Shown piece after piece: positions 24,362 to 34,335 of a stretch of 64,000 nucleotides of DNA. Origin of the DNA: Rhodobacterales bacterium (GTDB lineage Bacteria > Pseudomonadota > Alphaproteobacteria > Rhodobacterales > Rhodobacteraceae); the NCBI GenBank assembly GCA_002748285.1, contig PDSA01000028.1, forward strand, positions 111,455 through 175,454, written 5' to 3'. Every line of letters begins with the position of its first letter. Within the stretch, counting starts at the first letter, position 1. The notes under the pieces are model-generated. The model searched no databases, was not told the DNA's origin, and worked only from the letters and a program-made list of their open reading frames with translations. The position numbers and the translations under genes are program-made.

Positions 24362-24997
24362 CTACTTGGGATCGGCCGGCCCCGGCGGCGCGGTGCCATC
24401 GCCAATGGTGGCATCCGAGCGCTGCGCAACAATATCGGTGATGTCCACGCTGCTATCCGAGGCAAACACCATGCGCTGATCCAGTACGATCTGAGCGCCG
24501 CGTTCTTTCATCACCTCGGCCAGAATCGGCAGCACCCGCTGGTAATACTCACCCCGCGCATGTTCGAGCTTTTCGGCCAGTTTTACGCCCTTGACCTGTT
24601 GCGTTTTGCGGATGCCCTGCACCTTTTCGTCAAACGCATCAGCCAGCTTGCGAAACGCCTCGGTCGTCATCTTGGGGCGCTGCTCGGTCAGAGCCTTTTC
24701 CTCGGTCTCAAGATCGGCTTCAATCTGGCGAATCGCGGCCTCGAGCTTGGCCTTTTCGGCCTGAATCTCGGCCATGATCCGCTCACCATACAGAGATTGA
24801 CGGAACAAGCGATCCTGATTGATCACCAGGATGCTGACACGCGCCGCCGCACCCTGATCGCGCGGCCCTTCCACAGCGTCGGGTACAGCGCCCGGTGTTG
24901 CCCCGGCGGGCTGTGCCGGCACCCTGCCCGGCCATGCCACTGACCCACAGACCAGCCCCAACAGAAGGGTCCGATATGCTGCGGCCCGAATCTGCAT
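24362..24997 (-). CDS. OmpH/Skp-family periplasmic chaperone
   Basis: 211 aa. Signal peptide to about residue 30, a proline/alanine-rich spacer, then VSILVINQDRLFRQSLYGERI and a long charged coiled coil (residues ~75-165, EKAKLEAAIRQIEADLETEEKAL...), the tentacle arms of Skp, then LPILAEVMKERGAQIVLDQRMVF. Skp carries unfolded outer-membrane proteins through the periplasm. Located 1 bp after bamA, whose substrates it delivers. Confidence 0.88.
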   Translation of the reverse strand: MQIRAAAYRTLLLGLVCGSVAWPGRVPAQPAGATPGAVPDAVEGPRDQGAAARVSILVINQDRLFRQSLYGERIMAEIQAEKAKLEAAIRQIEADLETEEKALTEQRPKMTTEAFRKLADAFDEKVQGIRKTQQVKGVKLAEKLEHARGEYYQRVLPILAEVMKERGAQIVLDQRMVFASDSSVDITDIVAQRSDATIGDGTAPPGPADPK

Positions 24998-24998
24998 C

Positions 24999-27326
24999 TT
25001 AGAACCGGGTCTGAACCGTCAGCTCGAACGAGCGATCCCGGTCATAGCTTTCTTTTTGCAGCGCTTTGGAAAAGTTAAAGCGCAGCGGGCCAATCGCCGT
25101 GGTCCAGAACACCGAAATCCCGACCGCCGAGCGCCAATGCAGATCATCATCCACCGGTCCGCCAAAGCCAGCGGTGTCATCCAGCCCCCAGACGCTGCCA
25201 ATGTCATAGAACACACCGGCCGAGAGACCATATTCTTCGGGCAACCCGATCGGGAATTCGGCCTCGAACCGGGCAACGGCAAATTTATTGCCCCCAAGCG
25301 CGTCACTATTGATCACATTCAGATCACGTGGCCCCAGCCCGCCGGATTCAAAGCCGCGCATTTTGCTGCCATTGAGGAAGAACCGTTCATTCAGCCCCGA
25401 GGTGCTGCCGTTCTGAGACGTCAATATCCCACCCTCAACCACCGCCCGCAGGGTGACCTCTTCGTTGAAGACTTTGGTTTCGGCCCCCACCAGCGCGGTG
25501 GTTTTGATGAATTCGGTATCACCGCCCAGCCCGGCAAATTCCTGACCAAAGCGCAGAACCACCCCGGCATTGGGGTTCAGCCCGGTGCGTCTGGTGTCAA
25601 AGCTATATCTGTACCCAACCGCGCTGGTCAGCTGTTTGCCCTTGGCCTGTTCGGCTTCGAGCAGTGGCGAGTTGATTTGCGGATTGCCCGCAGGTGTCAG
25701 CGCCACATCAAAAATCTTGTGGCTGGACAGGTCGTAATACACATCCAGCCGGCCATTTTCACTGACCGGGAATTCCAGCCCCATGCCAAACTGAGCCGCT
25801 TTGGTGCTGTAATGAGAATGCGAATTCTTTGAGGTCGTATAACCGCCAGAGAGCCTAAACCCAACATCACGCCCCAAAAAGGCCGGCTCGCGGAACGAGA
25901 AACTGGCCGCAGCATTGGAAGAAGAGGTGTTGAACGACAGATCCAGCGCCTGCCCCCGACCCAGGAAATTGCGCTCGGAAAAACCGATGCTCAGGCCGAA
26001 ACCGGCATCGGTGCCATAAGAGGCCCCAAAGCTGAGGCTGCCGGTGGGTTGTTCTTCGACATCCACATCAACAATCACCTGATCGGGTGCCGAGCCCTGG
26101 CGGGCATTCACATCCGCCTTGGAAAAGAAGCCCAAGCCCCGGATGCGTTCAGCCGTTTCGCGGATCTGGCGCGGGTTAAAGGGATCACCCTCGACCACAT
26201 CGAATTTGCGCCGCACGACACGGTCCAGCGTGGTGGCGTTGCCCTCAATGTCGATGCGCTCAACAAAGATGCGCGGCCCGCGCGACAGCACAAATTCCAC
26301 ATCCAGGCTGAGGTCACGATCATTGCGGGTGACGCGGGGCTCAACCCGGACAAAGTTCAGCCCCTTGCGGATTGCCAGCCGCTCCATCCGGGCGATGGTG
26401 TTTTCGATATGGGTCGGGCTGTAAATCTTGCCCGAGCGGATGCGGATCACCTTCTGGAACTCGGCCGCGTCGACCTCGGGCAGATCGCTGACCGTGGTCA
26501 GCTTGCCGAATTTGAATTGCTGGCCCTCGCGCAGATTGACGGTGATGAAAAAGCCATTGCGGCCACGCGACAGCTCGGAATTGACAGACAGGATCTGAAA
26601 ATCGACGAAACCGCGCGAATGGTAGAAATCGGTCAGCACCTGTTTGTCAAATTCAAGCCGATCCGCGATAAAGCTATCGCGTTTGATCAACGCCCGCAGG
26701 AGCCCGGCCTGTTTGGTTTCCAGCACCCGGCGCAGGCGGCGGTCAGAATATTTACGGTTGCCGACAAAGCTGAGGCGCTCGATCTCGGTCACTTTGCCTT
26801 CGGTGATTTCAAACACCAGATCGACCCGGTTGTTCGAGCGACGGATGATTTTTGGAGTCACCGTGGCCGCATAGCGCCCGGCCCCGGCATAGGCTTCGGT
26901 CAGGGCGGCCGCATCACTTTCGGCAATAGAGGGGTTATAAACATAGCGTGATTTCGAGCGCACCAGCTTGGACAGATTGGCATCCTTGATGCGTTTATTG
27001 CCCTCAAAAGCGACCTTGTTGATGGTGGGGAATTCCACCACCGAAATCACCAGCGTATTGCCCTTGGGCACTAGGCTGACGGTTTCAAACAATCCGCTGT
27101 TGACGATGCTCTGATACGCGTCATTCAGACGCCCCGAAGACACAGTCTGACCCCGCGCGATTCCGGCATAGGTCAGGATGGTGGCCGGATCAATCCGCTC
27201 ATTGCCGGTGATCTTGACGGCGTTAAAGCGGTAATTGCGGGCCTCAGCCGAAATGGGAGCGGCCAGATAGCCCATCGAAAGCAATACAAGAGTTGCCGCT
27301 TTTACTGTGTTGAATTTCTGTGTCAC
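24999..27326 (-). CDS. bamA: Outer-membrane protein assembly factor BamA
   Basis: 775 aa. Signal peptide at residues 1-29 ending ISAEA, five POTRA domains (~30-350, first one YRFNAVKITGNERIDPATIL), then the Omp85 barrel (~430-775) ending ELTVQTRF with the C-terminal Phe. The loop-6 region contains KMRGFESGGLGPRD, carrying the conserved (V/I)RG(F/Y)-type motif as MRGF. Central insertase of outer-membrane beta-barrel proteins. Operon bamA-skp-fabZ-lpxA-lpxI-lpxB; the usual rseP upstream is not adjacent here. Confidence 0.96.
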   Translation of the reverse strand: MTQKFNTVKAATLVLLSMGYLAAPISAEARNYRFNAVKITGNERIDPATILTYAGIARGQTVSSGRLNDAYQSIVNSGLFETVSLVPKGNTLVISVVEFPTINKVAFEGNKRIKDANLSKLVRSKSRYVYNPSIAESDAAALTEAYAGAGRYAATVTPKIIRRSNNRVDLVFEITEGKVTEIERLSFVGNRKYSDRRLRRVLETKQAGLLRALIKRDSFIADRLEFDKQVLTDFYHSRGFVDFQILSVNSELSRGRNGFFITVNLREGQQFKFGKLTTVSDLPEVDAAEFQKVIRIRSGKIYSPTHIENTIARMERLAIRKGLNFVRVEPRVTRNDRDLSLDVEFVLSRGPRIFVERIDIEGNATTLDRVVRRKFDVVEGDPFNPRQIRETAERIRGLGFFSKADVNARQGSAPDQVIVDVDVEEQPTGSLSFGASYGTDAGFGLSIGFSERNFLGRGQALDLSFNTSSSNAAASFSFREPAFLGRDVGFRLSGGYTTSKNSHSHYSTKAAQFGMGLEFPVSENGRLDVYYDLSSHKIFDVALTPAGNPQINSPLLEAEQAKGKQLTSAVGYRYSFDTRRTGLNPNAGVVLRFGQEFAGLGGDTEFIKTTALVGAETKVFNEEVTLRAVVEGGILTSQNGSTSGLNERFFLNGSKMRGFESGGLGPRDLNVINSDALGGNKFAVARFEAEFPIGLPEEYGLSAGVFYDIGSVWGLDDTAGFGGPVDDDLHWRSAVGISVFWTTAIGPLRFNFSKALQKESYDRDRSFELTVQTRF

Positions 27327-27489
27327 TGTGGTGTCCTCTACTGCTCTGTCAGCACATCCGCGTTTTTTCAGACCGGATTGGGGTCAATCGCTTATTTGTT
27401 CTTGCTAAACGGTCTGAAACGGCTTGTCAAAAGGGCAAAGCCCCCTTGCAGCGGCAAAGAGGCTGTTAATGTAGAATTTATCAGCTGTC

Positions 27490-27624
27490 TCAGCCCAGGG
27501 ACAGCGCCCCCAGATAAGCGCCCACCGACAGCGCAACGGCGATGGTGGCCGGATAAAGCAGACGATCCCAATTCACATCCAGCAAAAGGGCAATTCCGCG
27601 ATAGCTGCTTTGAATGGTATGCAT
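27490..27624 (-). CDS. 44-aa predicted membrane peptide
   Basis: Short reading from ATG 27624 to TGA 27490: MHTIQSSYRGIALLLDVNWD, then a hydrophobic helix of about 22 residues (LLYPATIAVALSVGAYLGAL) and SLG-stop. A GAGAG element lies about 10 nt upstream. The amphipathic start followed by one transmembrane segment looks like a genuine small protein. It lies alone in a 480-bp gap before bamA. Family not recognised; conservation in related genomes would decide. The rest of the gap 27327-27808 holds no other supported gene. Confidence 0.55.
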   Translation of the reverse strand: MHTIQSSYRGIALLLDVNWDRLLYPATIAVALSVGAYLGALSLG

Positions 27625-27808
27625 GGCTTTGGTCTCTCTGTTCTAAAGGGCCAAGCGGCGAATGTTTCGCAACTGTGGCACCGTGTTTAAAACATTGATA
27701 ACAACAAAATAAGGCATATTTAGGGCAGCATTGCGATTTCGGCTTAAAACCCGTTCCGCCGGCACCCCCTGCCCTATAGCGTTTGACGCAATAGCTGAGA
27801 CATTGAGC

Positions 27809-29131
27809 TTAACGGCTGAGCACCAGCTCGACCTTCAGCCCGCCCAGCTGTTCGCTGTCCCCCAGACGCAGCCCGCCCCCATGCGAGCGTGCAATATCCA
27901 GCGCAATCGACAGCCCCAGCCCCACGCCCGAGCCCTTGTTCTGATTGCGCCCCGGTACCAGACGCGAAAAGGGTTGTAGCGCCTGCTCGCGGTCCTCTCT
28001 GGCAATGCCGGGGCCGTCATCTTCGATGCGGATCACCAAAGCGCGCTCGGAAAACACCATGCTCACCCGCACCTTATTGCCATAGCGCACCCCATTGCCG
28101 ATCAGATTCTCCAGCGCCCGCTGCACCGCCACCGGCCGCAGCATCATTTCGCCCGCTGGCCCCTGCACCCCGTCAAAGCGCACATCATGGCCCGCCCGGC
28201 AGGCATTGGCCACGGCGCGTTCGACCAGCGCAACCGGGTCGCTTTGCTGCACCTCTTCCCCGGCATCACCACGGGCAAAATCCAGAAAGCCCTCCAGAAG
28301 GTTCTGCATATCGGCCACATCCTTTTGCAGCTCGGCCACCTCATCGCCGGGCTCCATCATCGACAGGCCCAGCTTCAGCCGGGTCAGCGGCGTGCGCAGA
28401 TCGTGGCTGACGCCGGACAGCATTAACGTGCGTTGCTCGATCTGACGCTCAATACGCGTGCGCATCGCCAGAAAAGCCGCCCCGGCCGCGCGCACCTCAC
28501 GCGCCCCGCGGGGGTGATAAGGCACCACATGCCCCTTGCCAAAGGCCTCGGCCGCCGCCGCCAGACGCTTGATCGGGCGCAGCTGGTTACGCAAAAAGAT
28601 GATGGCAATGATCGTCATCAGGATCCCGGTCAACAGCATCAGCACCAACAGTTGATGCGGATTGCGCGCCGTCACCCGCAACCGGTCAAACCCGATCTGC
28701 ATCAGCCCATGCCGGGTCTGAAACCACAGCATGACAGTATGATCCTGCGAGACCAGATCCACCGCTTGCAGGCTGCTCAGCCCCTGATACAAGGTCTGCT
28801 GCATCACCCGCCCAGACAGATCGACCAACCCCAGCCGGGTTTGCGCCGGGCTGGTGGAGGGCAGCGCAATCTGCAACGCCAGCCCCTGCTGCAACCCCGC
28901 CGAAACCGCCTGCGCCTCGGCCAGATCGCCGGCTTGCTGCACCCGCTCCAGCACATAGTTTAACTCGCGCACCATATTCTGGCTCATCTGCCGGGTCACG
29001 CCCTCATAGAGGCGCTGGATCGACACCACCGACACCACCAGCAAAATCGTGACGATCGGCAGGATCAAAATCAGCGCGGCGCGGCCATAAAGACTGCGTG
29101 GCATATAGCGTTTCAGCCATTTAAAGGTCAT
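27809..29131 (-). CDS. EnvZ-like sensor histidine kinase
   Basis: 440 aa. ATG at 29131 (MTFKWLKRYMPRSLYGRAALILILP); the longer upstream reading is antisense to the hydrolase gene. TM1 ~20-38, periplasmic loop ~110 residues, TM2 ~160-180 followed by HAMP (LRPIKRLAAAAEAFGKG). HisKA motif VSHDLRTPLTRLKLGLSM; HATPase with N box ENLIGNGVRYG, G1 DDGPGI and GLGLSIALDIARSHGG. All motifs are present. Architecture and HAMP text are EnvZ/osmosensor-like. No response regulator gene is adjacent in the window, so its partner is elsewhere. Divergent from the hydrolase gene with 45 bp between starts. Confidence 0.88.
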   Translation of the reverse strand: MTFKWLKRYMPRSLYGRAALILILPIVTILLVVSVVSIQRLYEGVTRQMSQNMVRELNYVLERVQQAGDLAEAQAVSAGLQQGLALQIALPSTSPAQTRLGLVDLSGRVMQQTLYQGLSSLQAVDLVSQDHTVMLWFQTRHGLMQIGFDRLRVTARNPHQLLVLMLLTGILMTIIAIIFLRNQLRPIKRLAAAAEAFGKGHVVPYHPRGAREVRAAGAAFLAMRTRIERQIEQRTLMLSGVSHDLRTPLTRLKLGLSMMEPGDEVAELQKDVADMQNLLEGFLDFARGDAGEEVQQSDPVALVERAVANACRAGHDVRFDGVQGPAGEMMLRPVAVQRALENLIGNGVRYGNKVRVSMVFSERALVIRIEDDGPGIAREDREQALQPFSRLVPGRNQNKGSGVGLGLSIALDIARSHGGGLRLGDSEQLGGLKVELVLSR

Positions 29132-29176
29132 AATCGCCAAAGTAACGCGCCGCGTCAGCAAGGGAAAGCCACAATC

Positions 29177-30088
29177 ATGAGCCAGCCAACAGAATTCAAC
29201 CCTCCAACCGGCGTGGCCGAACAGCTGGAGCCCGGGTTGCGGCGGATTCTGGCCCCCAACCCTTCGCCGATGACATGGCGCGGCACAAATACCTATATCA
29301 TCGGTCAGGGGCAGATCGCGGTGATTGATCCCGGACCCGAAAGTGCCCAGCATCTGGAGGCCATCCTGTCGCAAACCCGGGGCGAGGTCATCACCGCCAT
29401 TTTGGTCACCCACAGCCACAAAGACCACTCACCGCTGGCCCGCCCGCTGTCTGAGGCGACCGGAGCGCCGGTTCTGGCCTTTGGCGACAGCAATGCCGGG
29501 CGCAGTGAGGTGATGCAGGACCTGCTGGCGCGGGGCTTTGCCGGCGGTGGCGAAGGGGTGGATGCCGATTTTCAGCCCGACCAGCTGCTGGCCGATAACG
29601 AAACCCTGCACGGCCCAGATTGGGCGTTAACGGCGCTGTGGACTCCGGGGCATATGGCCAATCATCTGTGTTTCTCTTGGCAGGATGCGCTGTTCACCGG
29701 AGACCATGTGATGGGCTGGGCCAGCTCTCTGGTCTCGCCCCCGGACGGTGATTTGACCCAATTCATGGCCTCCTGCGCCCGGCTGAGCCAGCGTCAGGAC
29801 CGGGTCTATCACAGCGGCCATGGCGCGCCGATCCTGAACCCGGCCGAGCGTCTGAGCTGGCTGATTGCCCACCGTAAAAGCCGCGAGGCCGAAATTTTGG
29901 CGGCCCTTCCCGCTGAGGGGGCCAGCGCCGATGATCTGACCCGGCTGATCTATACCGACACCCCGGCAGAGCTGTTGCCCGCGGCCAGCCGTAATGTGTT
30001 TGCGCATCTGATTGATCTGTCCGGCCGCAATCTGGTGCAAATGCCCCCGGCCCCCAGCCCGACCAGCCTGTTTTACCCCTGCAATTAG
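29177..30088 (+). CDS. Metallo-beta-lactamase-fold hydrolase
   Basis: 303 aa, LACTB2/glyoxalase-II-like branch. The zinc-binding motif HSHKDH covers residues 79-84. Further ligands are in TPGHMANH (His) and TGDHVMGW (Asp), with His again in VYHSGHGAPI. The N-terminus GTNTYIIGQGQIAVIDPGPE is typical. Substrate unknown; a thioester or nucleic-acid phosphodiester is possible within the family. Complete. Confidence 0.85.
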   Translation: MSQPTEFNPPTGVAEQLEPGLRRILAPNPSPMTWRGTNTYIIGQGQIAVIDPGPESAQHLEAILSQTRGEVITAILVTHSHKDHSPLARPLSEATGAPVLAFGDSNAGRSEVMQDLLARGFAGGGEGVDADFQPDQLLADNETLHGPDWALTALWTPGHMANHLCFSWQDALFTGDHVMGWASSLVSPPDGDLTQFMASCARLSQRQDRVYHSGHGAPILNPAERLSWLIAHRKSREAEILAALPAEGASADDLTRLIYTDTPAELLPAASRNVFAHLIDLSGRNLVQMPPAPSPTSLFYPCN

Positions 30089-30108
30089 GGCGTTTGCGGG
30101 GGGGGCGC

Positions 30109-31187
30109 ATGGCCCTGCGGCATGTTCCCTTCCCATGCTACAGTGGGTTGCAGGAGATGCTGTTCAAAAATCCCACCCTGATCCCGATTGACGAGGTGTA
30201 GCCGGGGGCCTCGGATTTCATCCCGATCTGCCGTGAATTGGCGATCCCCAAAAGCGGTGGCGCTTCGATTTATCTCGACCTGTTCGGCATCACCGTCGAA
30301 GCCCGGCTGGTTCTGATCGAATGCAAATTCTGGCGCAACCCGCAAGCGCGGCGCGAAGTGATTGCGCAGGCGTTGGAATATGCTTCTTTGCTGCGCAACT
30401 GGTCCTATAGTGATCTGTCGGTGCGGTTGCAGCATAGCTTGGGGATGAAATCTGCCAACCCGTTATTTGAGGCCTACCAAAAGGCCGGCGGCGCGCTGGA
30501 CGAAGCCGTCTTCCACGACCGCATCGCCCGCGCCCTGCGGGCCGCTGATTTTCTGGTGATCATCGCCGGGGACGGCATTCGCGAGGATGTTCTGGCCATT
30601 GCCGAGCATCTGAATCAGAACAGCGGCATGGCCACCAATCTGGCGCTGGCCGAATTCCGTATTTATACAAGCCCCGCCGGAGAAACCGTCATCCTGCCTC
30701 ATGTGCCGGTCAGAACCGAAGTGCTGACCCATCGGGTTCATCTCGGCCCGGGTGGTGAACCGCTGACTATTGAAGCGGAAAGCAGGCGGGATGCCGAACC
30801 CGAGTCCGATGCCGACACCGTGATTGATCCGACCAAGGCCGAGCGGCGGCAACAGGATGCGGCCTTTTGGCAAGCCTTTTGCGATCAGGCGCGATTTGAC
30901 CACCCCGATCAGCCGCCGATGCCACCGCCGGTAACCACATCACCGCCTATCGCACCGTCCAGAATTCGTCTGGTTTCTTTTTTCGGCTCAAGGGCGAAGT
31001 GGGGCGTAGTATCTATGAAGAATTGAAGGCCGCGCGTCCGGGGCTTGAGGCTGAAATCGGCCTGCCCCTCGACGAATCCGCCCGCAAAGATGATCCGTTT
31101 CAGGAGGAGGCTTATCTGGCTTGGCTGGTTGAGAATGCCAATCGGGTGATCTCGGCCCTGCGCCCGTTTCTGGCCCAGTTTTCCTGA
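30109..31187 (+). pseudogene. PD-(D/E)XK nuclease-like protein, inactivated
   Basis: The reading from about 30109 (EMLFKNPTLIPIDEV) is stopped by TAG at 30199-30201, then continues in the same frame as PGASDFIPICRELAIPKSGG...LDLFGITVEARLVLIECKFWRNPQARREVIAQALEYASLL. This has an IECK core (E-x-K) and downstream text like restriction-endonuclease-fold proteins. Near 30910-30925 (after RFDHPDQPP) the frame changes, and the C-terminal part reads on as NHITAYRTVQ ... GRSIYEELKAARPGLEAEIGLPLDESARKDDPF to 31187. Two independent lesions mark a pseudogene. Cellular role unknown. Confidence 0.75.
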
Positions 31188-31320
31188 GGCTTTGGGCCGG
31201 GTGGACGCCTTCATCACATCCCGCCCGATCTGGTGCGGATCGGGCTTGGGAAAAAAATTGCATAAAATGTCAAAAAGCCTCTGGACGCCGCGATTGCCGG
31301 TTGCTATACGCGCCGAGTGT

Positions 31321-31395
31321 TCCGACGTAGCTCAGCGGTAGAGCAGTTGACTGTTAATCAATTGGTCGTTGGTTCGATCCCAACCGTCGGAGCCA
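31321..31395 (+). tRNA. tRNA-Asn (anticodon GTT)
   Basis: 75 nt including encoded CCA. Acceptor stem TCCGACG/CGTCGGA, D-loop AGCTCAGCGGTAGAGC, anticodon loop CTGTTAA with GTT, T-arm GGTTCGATCC, discriminator G. No intron or variable-arm anomaly. Confidence 0.97.
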
Positions 31396-31799
31396 AAACA
31401 TCCCAAATCCATGATTGGAAATCCACTGCATGGAAATTGGGCTTTGGTCTTCCCCTGGACACATTCACATGACAACACGCCAAGTTTGTTAACCGCCCCT
31501 TTTTGCTGTTCCACCCGGCGGTTCAAAACCTAAGGCACATTTCGCTTTTGATAACGCGCAAGCCCTCGAAACCGCTTGGCTGATGCGGATTTGCTGAGAT
31601 TGCTTCGCCGTCAACCAGCATCCTCACAACAGCTATGGCTCAGGCATTCGCCAGAATGGCCAGATCATCAATCTGATCAAATGGTTTGACCGTGATCACG
31701 GCAACGCTGGGGCGCTGTCTTTGAAATCGCCCTTCTTAGTGAACTTCCACAGAACGGATGGCCGGAGACCCTTCCGATAAATCACAACCCATAAATGAC
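31396..31799. other. Gap after tRNA-Asn without recognisable gene
   Basis: About 400 bp. The only long reading over the tRNA on the other strand is the well-known spurious antisense tRNA frame. A stretch around 31635-31780 is open for about 50 codons (NGQIINLIKWFDRDHGNAGAL...) without start or family; it might be a gene relic. Confidence 0.4.
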
Positions 31800-31801
31800 C
31801 G

Positions 31802-31826
31802 AGGGGGGCTGATATCGCCCCCCTCG
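31802..31826 (-). terminator. Hairpin after nqrF
   Basis: A 10-bp GC-rich stem (GAGGGGGGC... GCCCCCCTC) closes on a TGATAT loop just beyond the nqrF stop on the minus strand. No strong T-run follows, so it is a likely transcript end for the nqr operon, by factor-assisted termination or as a 3' stabiliser. Confidence 0.55.
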
Positions 31827-31833
31827 CCTGTTT

Positions 31834-33057
31834 TTAGCCGCCGAAATCATCCAGCATGATGTCTTCGCGATCAACACCCAGCTCAAGCAGCATGTTGATG
31901 ACCGAAGCGTTCATGATGGGCGGGCCGCACATATAGTATTCGCAATCTTCAGGTGCCGGATGGTCCTTGAGATATTCGTCATACAACACGTTATGGATAA
32001 AGCCGGTATAGCCGGTCCACTCATCCTCGGGCAGCGCATCCGAAAGCGCCACATGCCAAGTGAAGTTGGGGAATTCTGCGGCCAGATCGTCGAAATCCTT
32101 GACAAAGAACATCTCTTTCTTGGAACGCGCCCCATACCAGAAGGTGATCTTGCGATCCTTGTTTTTCAGCCGCTTGAGCTGATCAAAGATGTGGCTGCGC
32201 ATCGGAGCCATCCCGGCACCACCGCCAATGAACACCATCTCTTTATCCGTATCACGGGCAAAGAATTCACCGAATGGGCCGGAAATCGTCACCTTGTCCC
32301 CCGGCTTCAGGTTAAAGATGTAAGACGACATCTTGCCCGGAGGGATACCCTCGGAGCCCGGAGGCGGCGAGGCCACACGCACATTCAGCATCACCATGCC
32401 GCGCTCATCCGGGTAGTTGGCCATCGAATAAGCTCGCTCGATCGGCTCATCCACCACGGATTCATATTGCCACAGATTGAACTTGTCCCAATCTTCGCGA
32501 TACTCTTCCTCGATGTCGAAATCGGTGTATTTCAACCGATGCGCCGGAGCTTCGATCTGGATATAACCACCGGCGCGGAAATTCACATCCTCGCCTTCGG
32601 GCAGGTCCAGAATCAGCGCCTTGATGAAGGTGGCCACATTTTCGTTGGAACGCACGGTGCATTCCCATTTCTTGACGCCGAATACCTCTTCGGGCACTTC
32701 GATGTCCATATCCTGCTTGACCGCGACCTGACAGGACAGACGATCACCGGCTGCCGCTTCGCGCTTGGTGATGTGGCTTTCTTCGGTGGGCAGGATCGAA
32801 CCACCCCCCGAATGCACCTTCACCCGGCATTGCGCACAGGTGCCACCGCCGCCGCAGGCCGATGGAACGAACAGCTGTTCGCTCGCCAAAGTCTGCAACA
32901 GCTTGCCACCAGCCGGAACCGAGATGGTTTTTTCGCCGTTGATGGTGATGTTCACATCGCCGGTCGACACCAGTTTTGAGCGCGCCGCCAGAATGATCAC
33001 CACCAGCGCCAGCACGATCAGGGTAAAGAGGATAATACCTAGGCCAAAAGTTGCCAT
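31834..33057 (-). CDS. nqrF: Na+-NQR subunit F (NADH dehydrogenase, FAD and 2Fe-2S)
   Basis: 407 aa; entry point for NADH electrons in the sodium-pumping NADH:quinone reductase. One N-terminal TM helix (~5-25). [2Fe-2S] ferredoxin domain with Cys cluster [12 protein letters not shown] and a later Cys in [11 protein letters not shown]-binding site ([12 protein letters not shown]) and NADH-binding motif [13 protein letters not shown]. The C-terminus ends MLDDFGG, usual for the family. Last gene of nqrABCDEF. Confidence 0.97.
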   Translation of the reverse strand: MATFGLGIILFTLIVLALVVIILAARSKLVSTGDVNITINGEKTISVPAGGKLLQTLASEQLFVPSACGGGGTCAQCRVKVHSGGGSILPTEESHITKREAAAGDRLSCQVAVKQDMDIEVPEEVFGVKKWECTVRSNENVATFIKALILDLPEGEDVNFRAGGYIQIEAPAHRLKYTDFDIEEEYREDWDKFNLWQYESVVDEPIERAYSMANYPDERGMVMLNVRVASPPPGSEGIPPGKMSSYIFNLKPGDKVTISGPFGEFFARDTDKEMVFIGGGAGMAPMRSHIFDQLKRLKNKDRKITFWYGARSKKEMFFVKDFDDLAAEFPNFTWHVALSDALPEDEWTGYTGFIHNVLYDEYLKDHPAPEDCEYYMCGPPIMNASVINMLLELGVDREDIMLDDFGG

Positions 33058-33073
33058 TTTCTTTCGACTCCCT

Positions 33074-33682
33074 TCAGAGTTTCACGCCGGAGAACGACAT
33101 AAACGCCAAGGCCATCAGGCCCGCCGTGATGAACGTAATTCCCAGCCCTTGCAGGCCATCGGGAATATCCGAGTATTTCAGCTTTTCGCGCACACCGGCC
33201 ATGGCGGTGATCGCCAGCGCCCAGCCAAAGCCAGACGAGATCCCGTAAGTGGCGGATTCGGCAAAGTTATAGCCGCGTTCGACCATAAACAGCGAACCGC
33301 CCAAAATTGCACAGTTCACGGTGATCAGAGGCAGGAACACCCCCAGCGCGTTGTAAAGCGGTGGGAAATACTTATCCAGCACCATCTCTAGGATCTGCAC
33401 CAGCGCCGCAATCACCCCGATATACGAGATCAGCCCCAAAAAGGTCAGATCCACATCCGGGAAGCCGGCCCAGGCCAAAGCGCCCGGTTTCAACAGATAG
33501 GTCAGGATCAGATTGTTGGCCGGCACGGTAATGGCCTGCACGATCATCACCGAAACCCCTAGCCCAATCGCGGTTGAAATCTTTTTCGACACCGCAATGA
33601 AGGTACACATCCCCAGAAAGAAGGACAGCGCCAGATTCTGAATAAAGATCGCCTTGACGGCAAGAGAGATTAGACCTTCCAT
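33074..33682 (-). CDS. nqrE: Na+-NQR subunit E
   Basis: 202 aa integral membrane subunit with six predicted helices. Conserved Cys-containing helices ([12 protein letters not shown] and [12 protein letters not shown]) hold the intramembrane Fe site shared with NqrD. Its ATG overlaps the nqrD stop by one base. Confidence 0.97.
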   Translation of the reverse strand: MEGLISLAVKAIFIQNLALSFFLGMCTFIAVSKKISTAIGLGVSVMIVQAITVPANNLILTYLLKPGALAWAGFPDVDLTFLGLISYIGVIAALVQILEMVLDKYFPPLYNALGVFLPLITVNCAILGGSLFMVERGYNFAESATYGISSGFGWALAITAMAGVREKLKYSDIPDGLQGLGITFITAGLMALAFMSFSGVKL

Positions 33683-34335
33683 CAGTGGGCCTCCGTGGTC
33701 TGGATTTTGTATTCACGCTCTTCCACCTGATCGACTTTCCACGAGCGCACCGCCCAGATCAGCAAGCCGATGATGAAGAACGCCGAAGGTGGCAGCAGCA
33801 GCAGGCCGTTTGGCACATACCAGCCGCCATTGTTCACGGTTTCCAGAATCGTCACCCCGAACAGGCTGCCCGAGCCGAACAGCTCACGCACCACGCCCAC
33901 CAGCATCAGGATCAGACCATAGCCCAGACCATTACCGATGCCGTCGATAAAGCTTTCAACCGGCGGGTTCTGCATGGCAAAGGCTTCGGCCCGGCCCATC
34001 ACGATACAGTTGGTGATGATCAGCCCGACGAAAACCGACAGGGTTTTGGAAATTTCAAACGCATAGGCTTTGAGCAGCTGGTCGACCACGATCACCAGCG
34101 AGGCGATGATGATCATCTGCACGATGATGCGGATCGAGTTGGGGATCTGGTGGCGGATCATCGAGATGAACATCGACGAGAACGCCGTCACCAGCGTCAC
34201 CGCCAGCGCCATCACAAAGGCCACTTTCAGCGATGAGGTCACCGCCAGCGCCGAGCAGATGCCCAGCACCTGAAAGGTGATCGGGTTATTGTCGACCAAC
34301 GGGTCTATTAACATTTCTCTGCGTTTATGTGCCAT
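33682..34335 (-). CDS. nqrD: Na+-NQR subunit D
   Basis: 217 aa membrane subunit homologous to NqrE. Starts [30 protein letters not shown]; the Cys residues in LGICSAL and [16 protein letters not shown] match the [2Fe-2S]/Fe ligands between NqrD and NqrE. Overlaps nqrC by one base. Confidence 0.97.
   Translation of the reverse strand: MAHKRREMLIDPLVDNNPITFQVLGICSALAVTSSLKVAFVMALAVTLVTAFSSMFISMIRHQIPNSIRIIVQMIIIASLVIVVDQLLKAYAFEISKTLSVFVGLIITNCIVMGRAEAFAMQNPPVESFIDGIGNGLGYGLILMLVGVVRELFGSGSLFGVTILETVNNGGWYVPNGLLLLPPSAFFIIGLLIWAVRSWKVDQVEEREYKIQTTEAH

Noticed and set aside
31332..31526. Minus-strand frame over tRNA-Asn containing a GWDRTNDQL-like string
   Set aside because: Well-known false protein created by reading a tRNA gene backwards.
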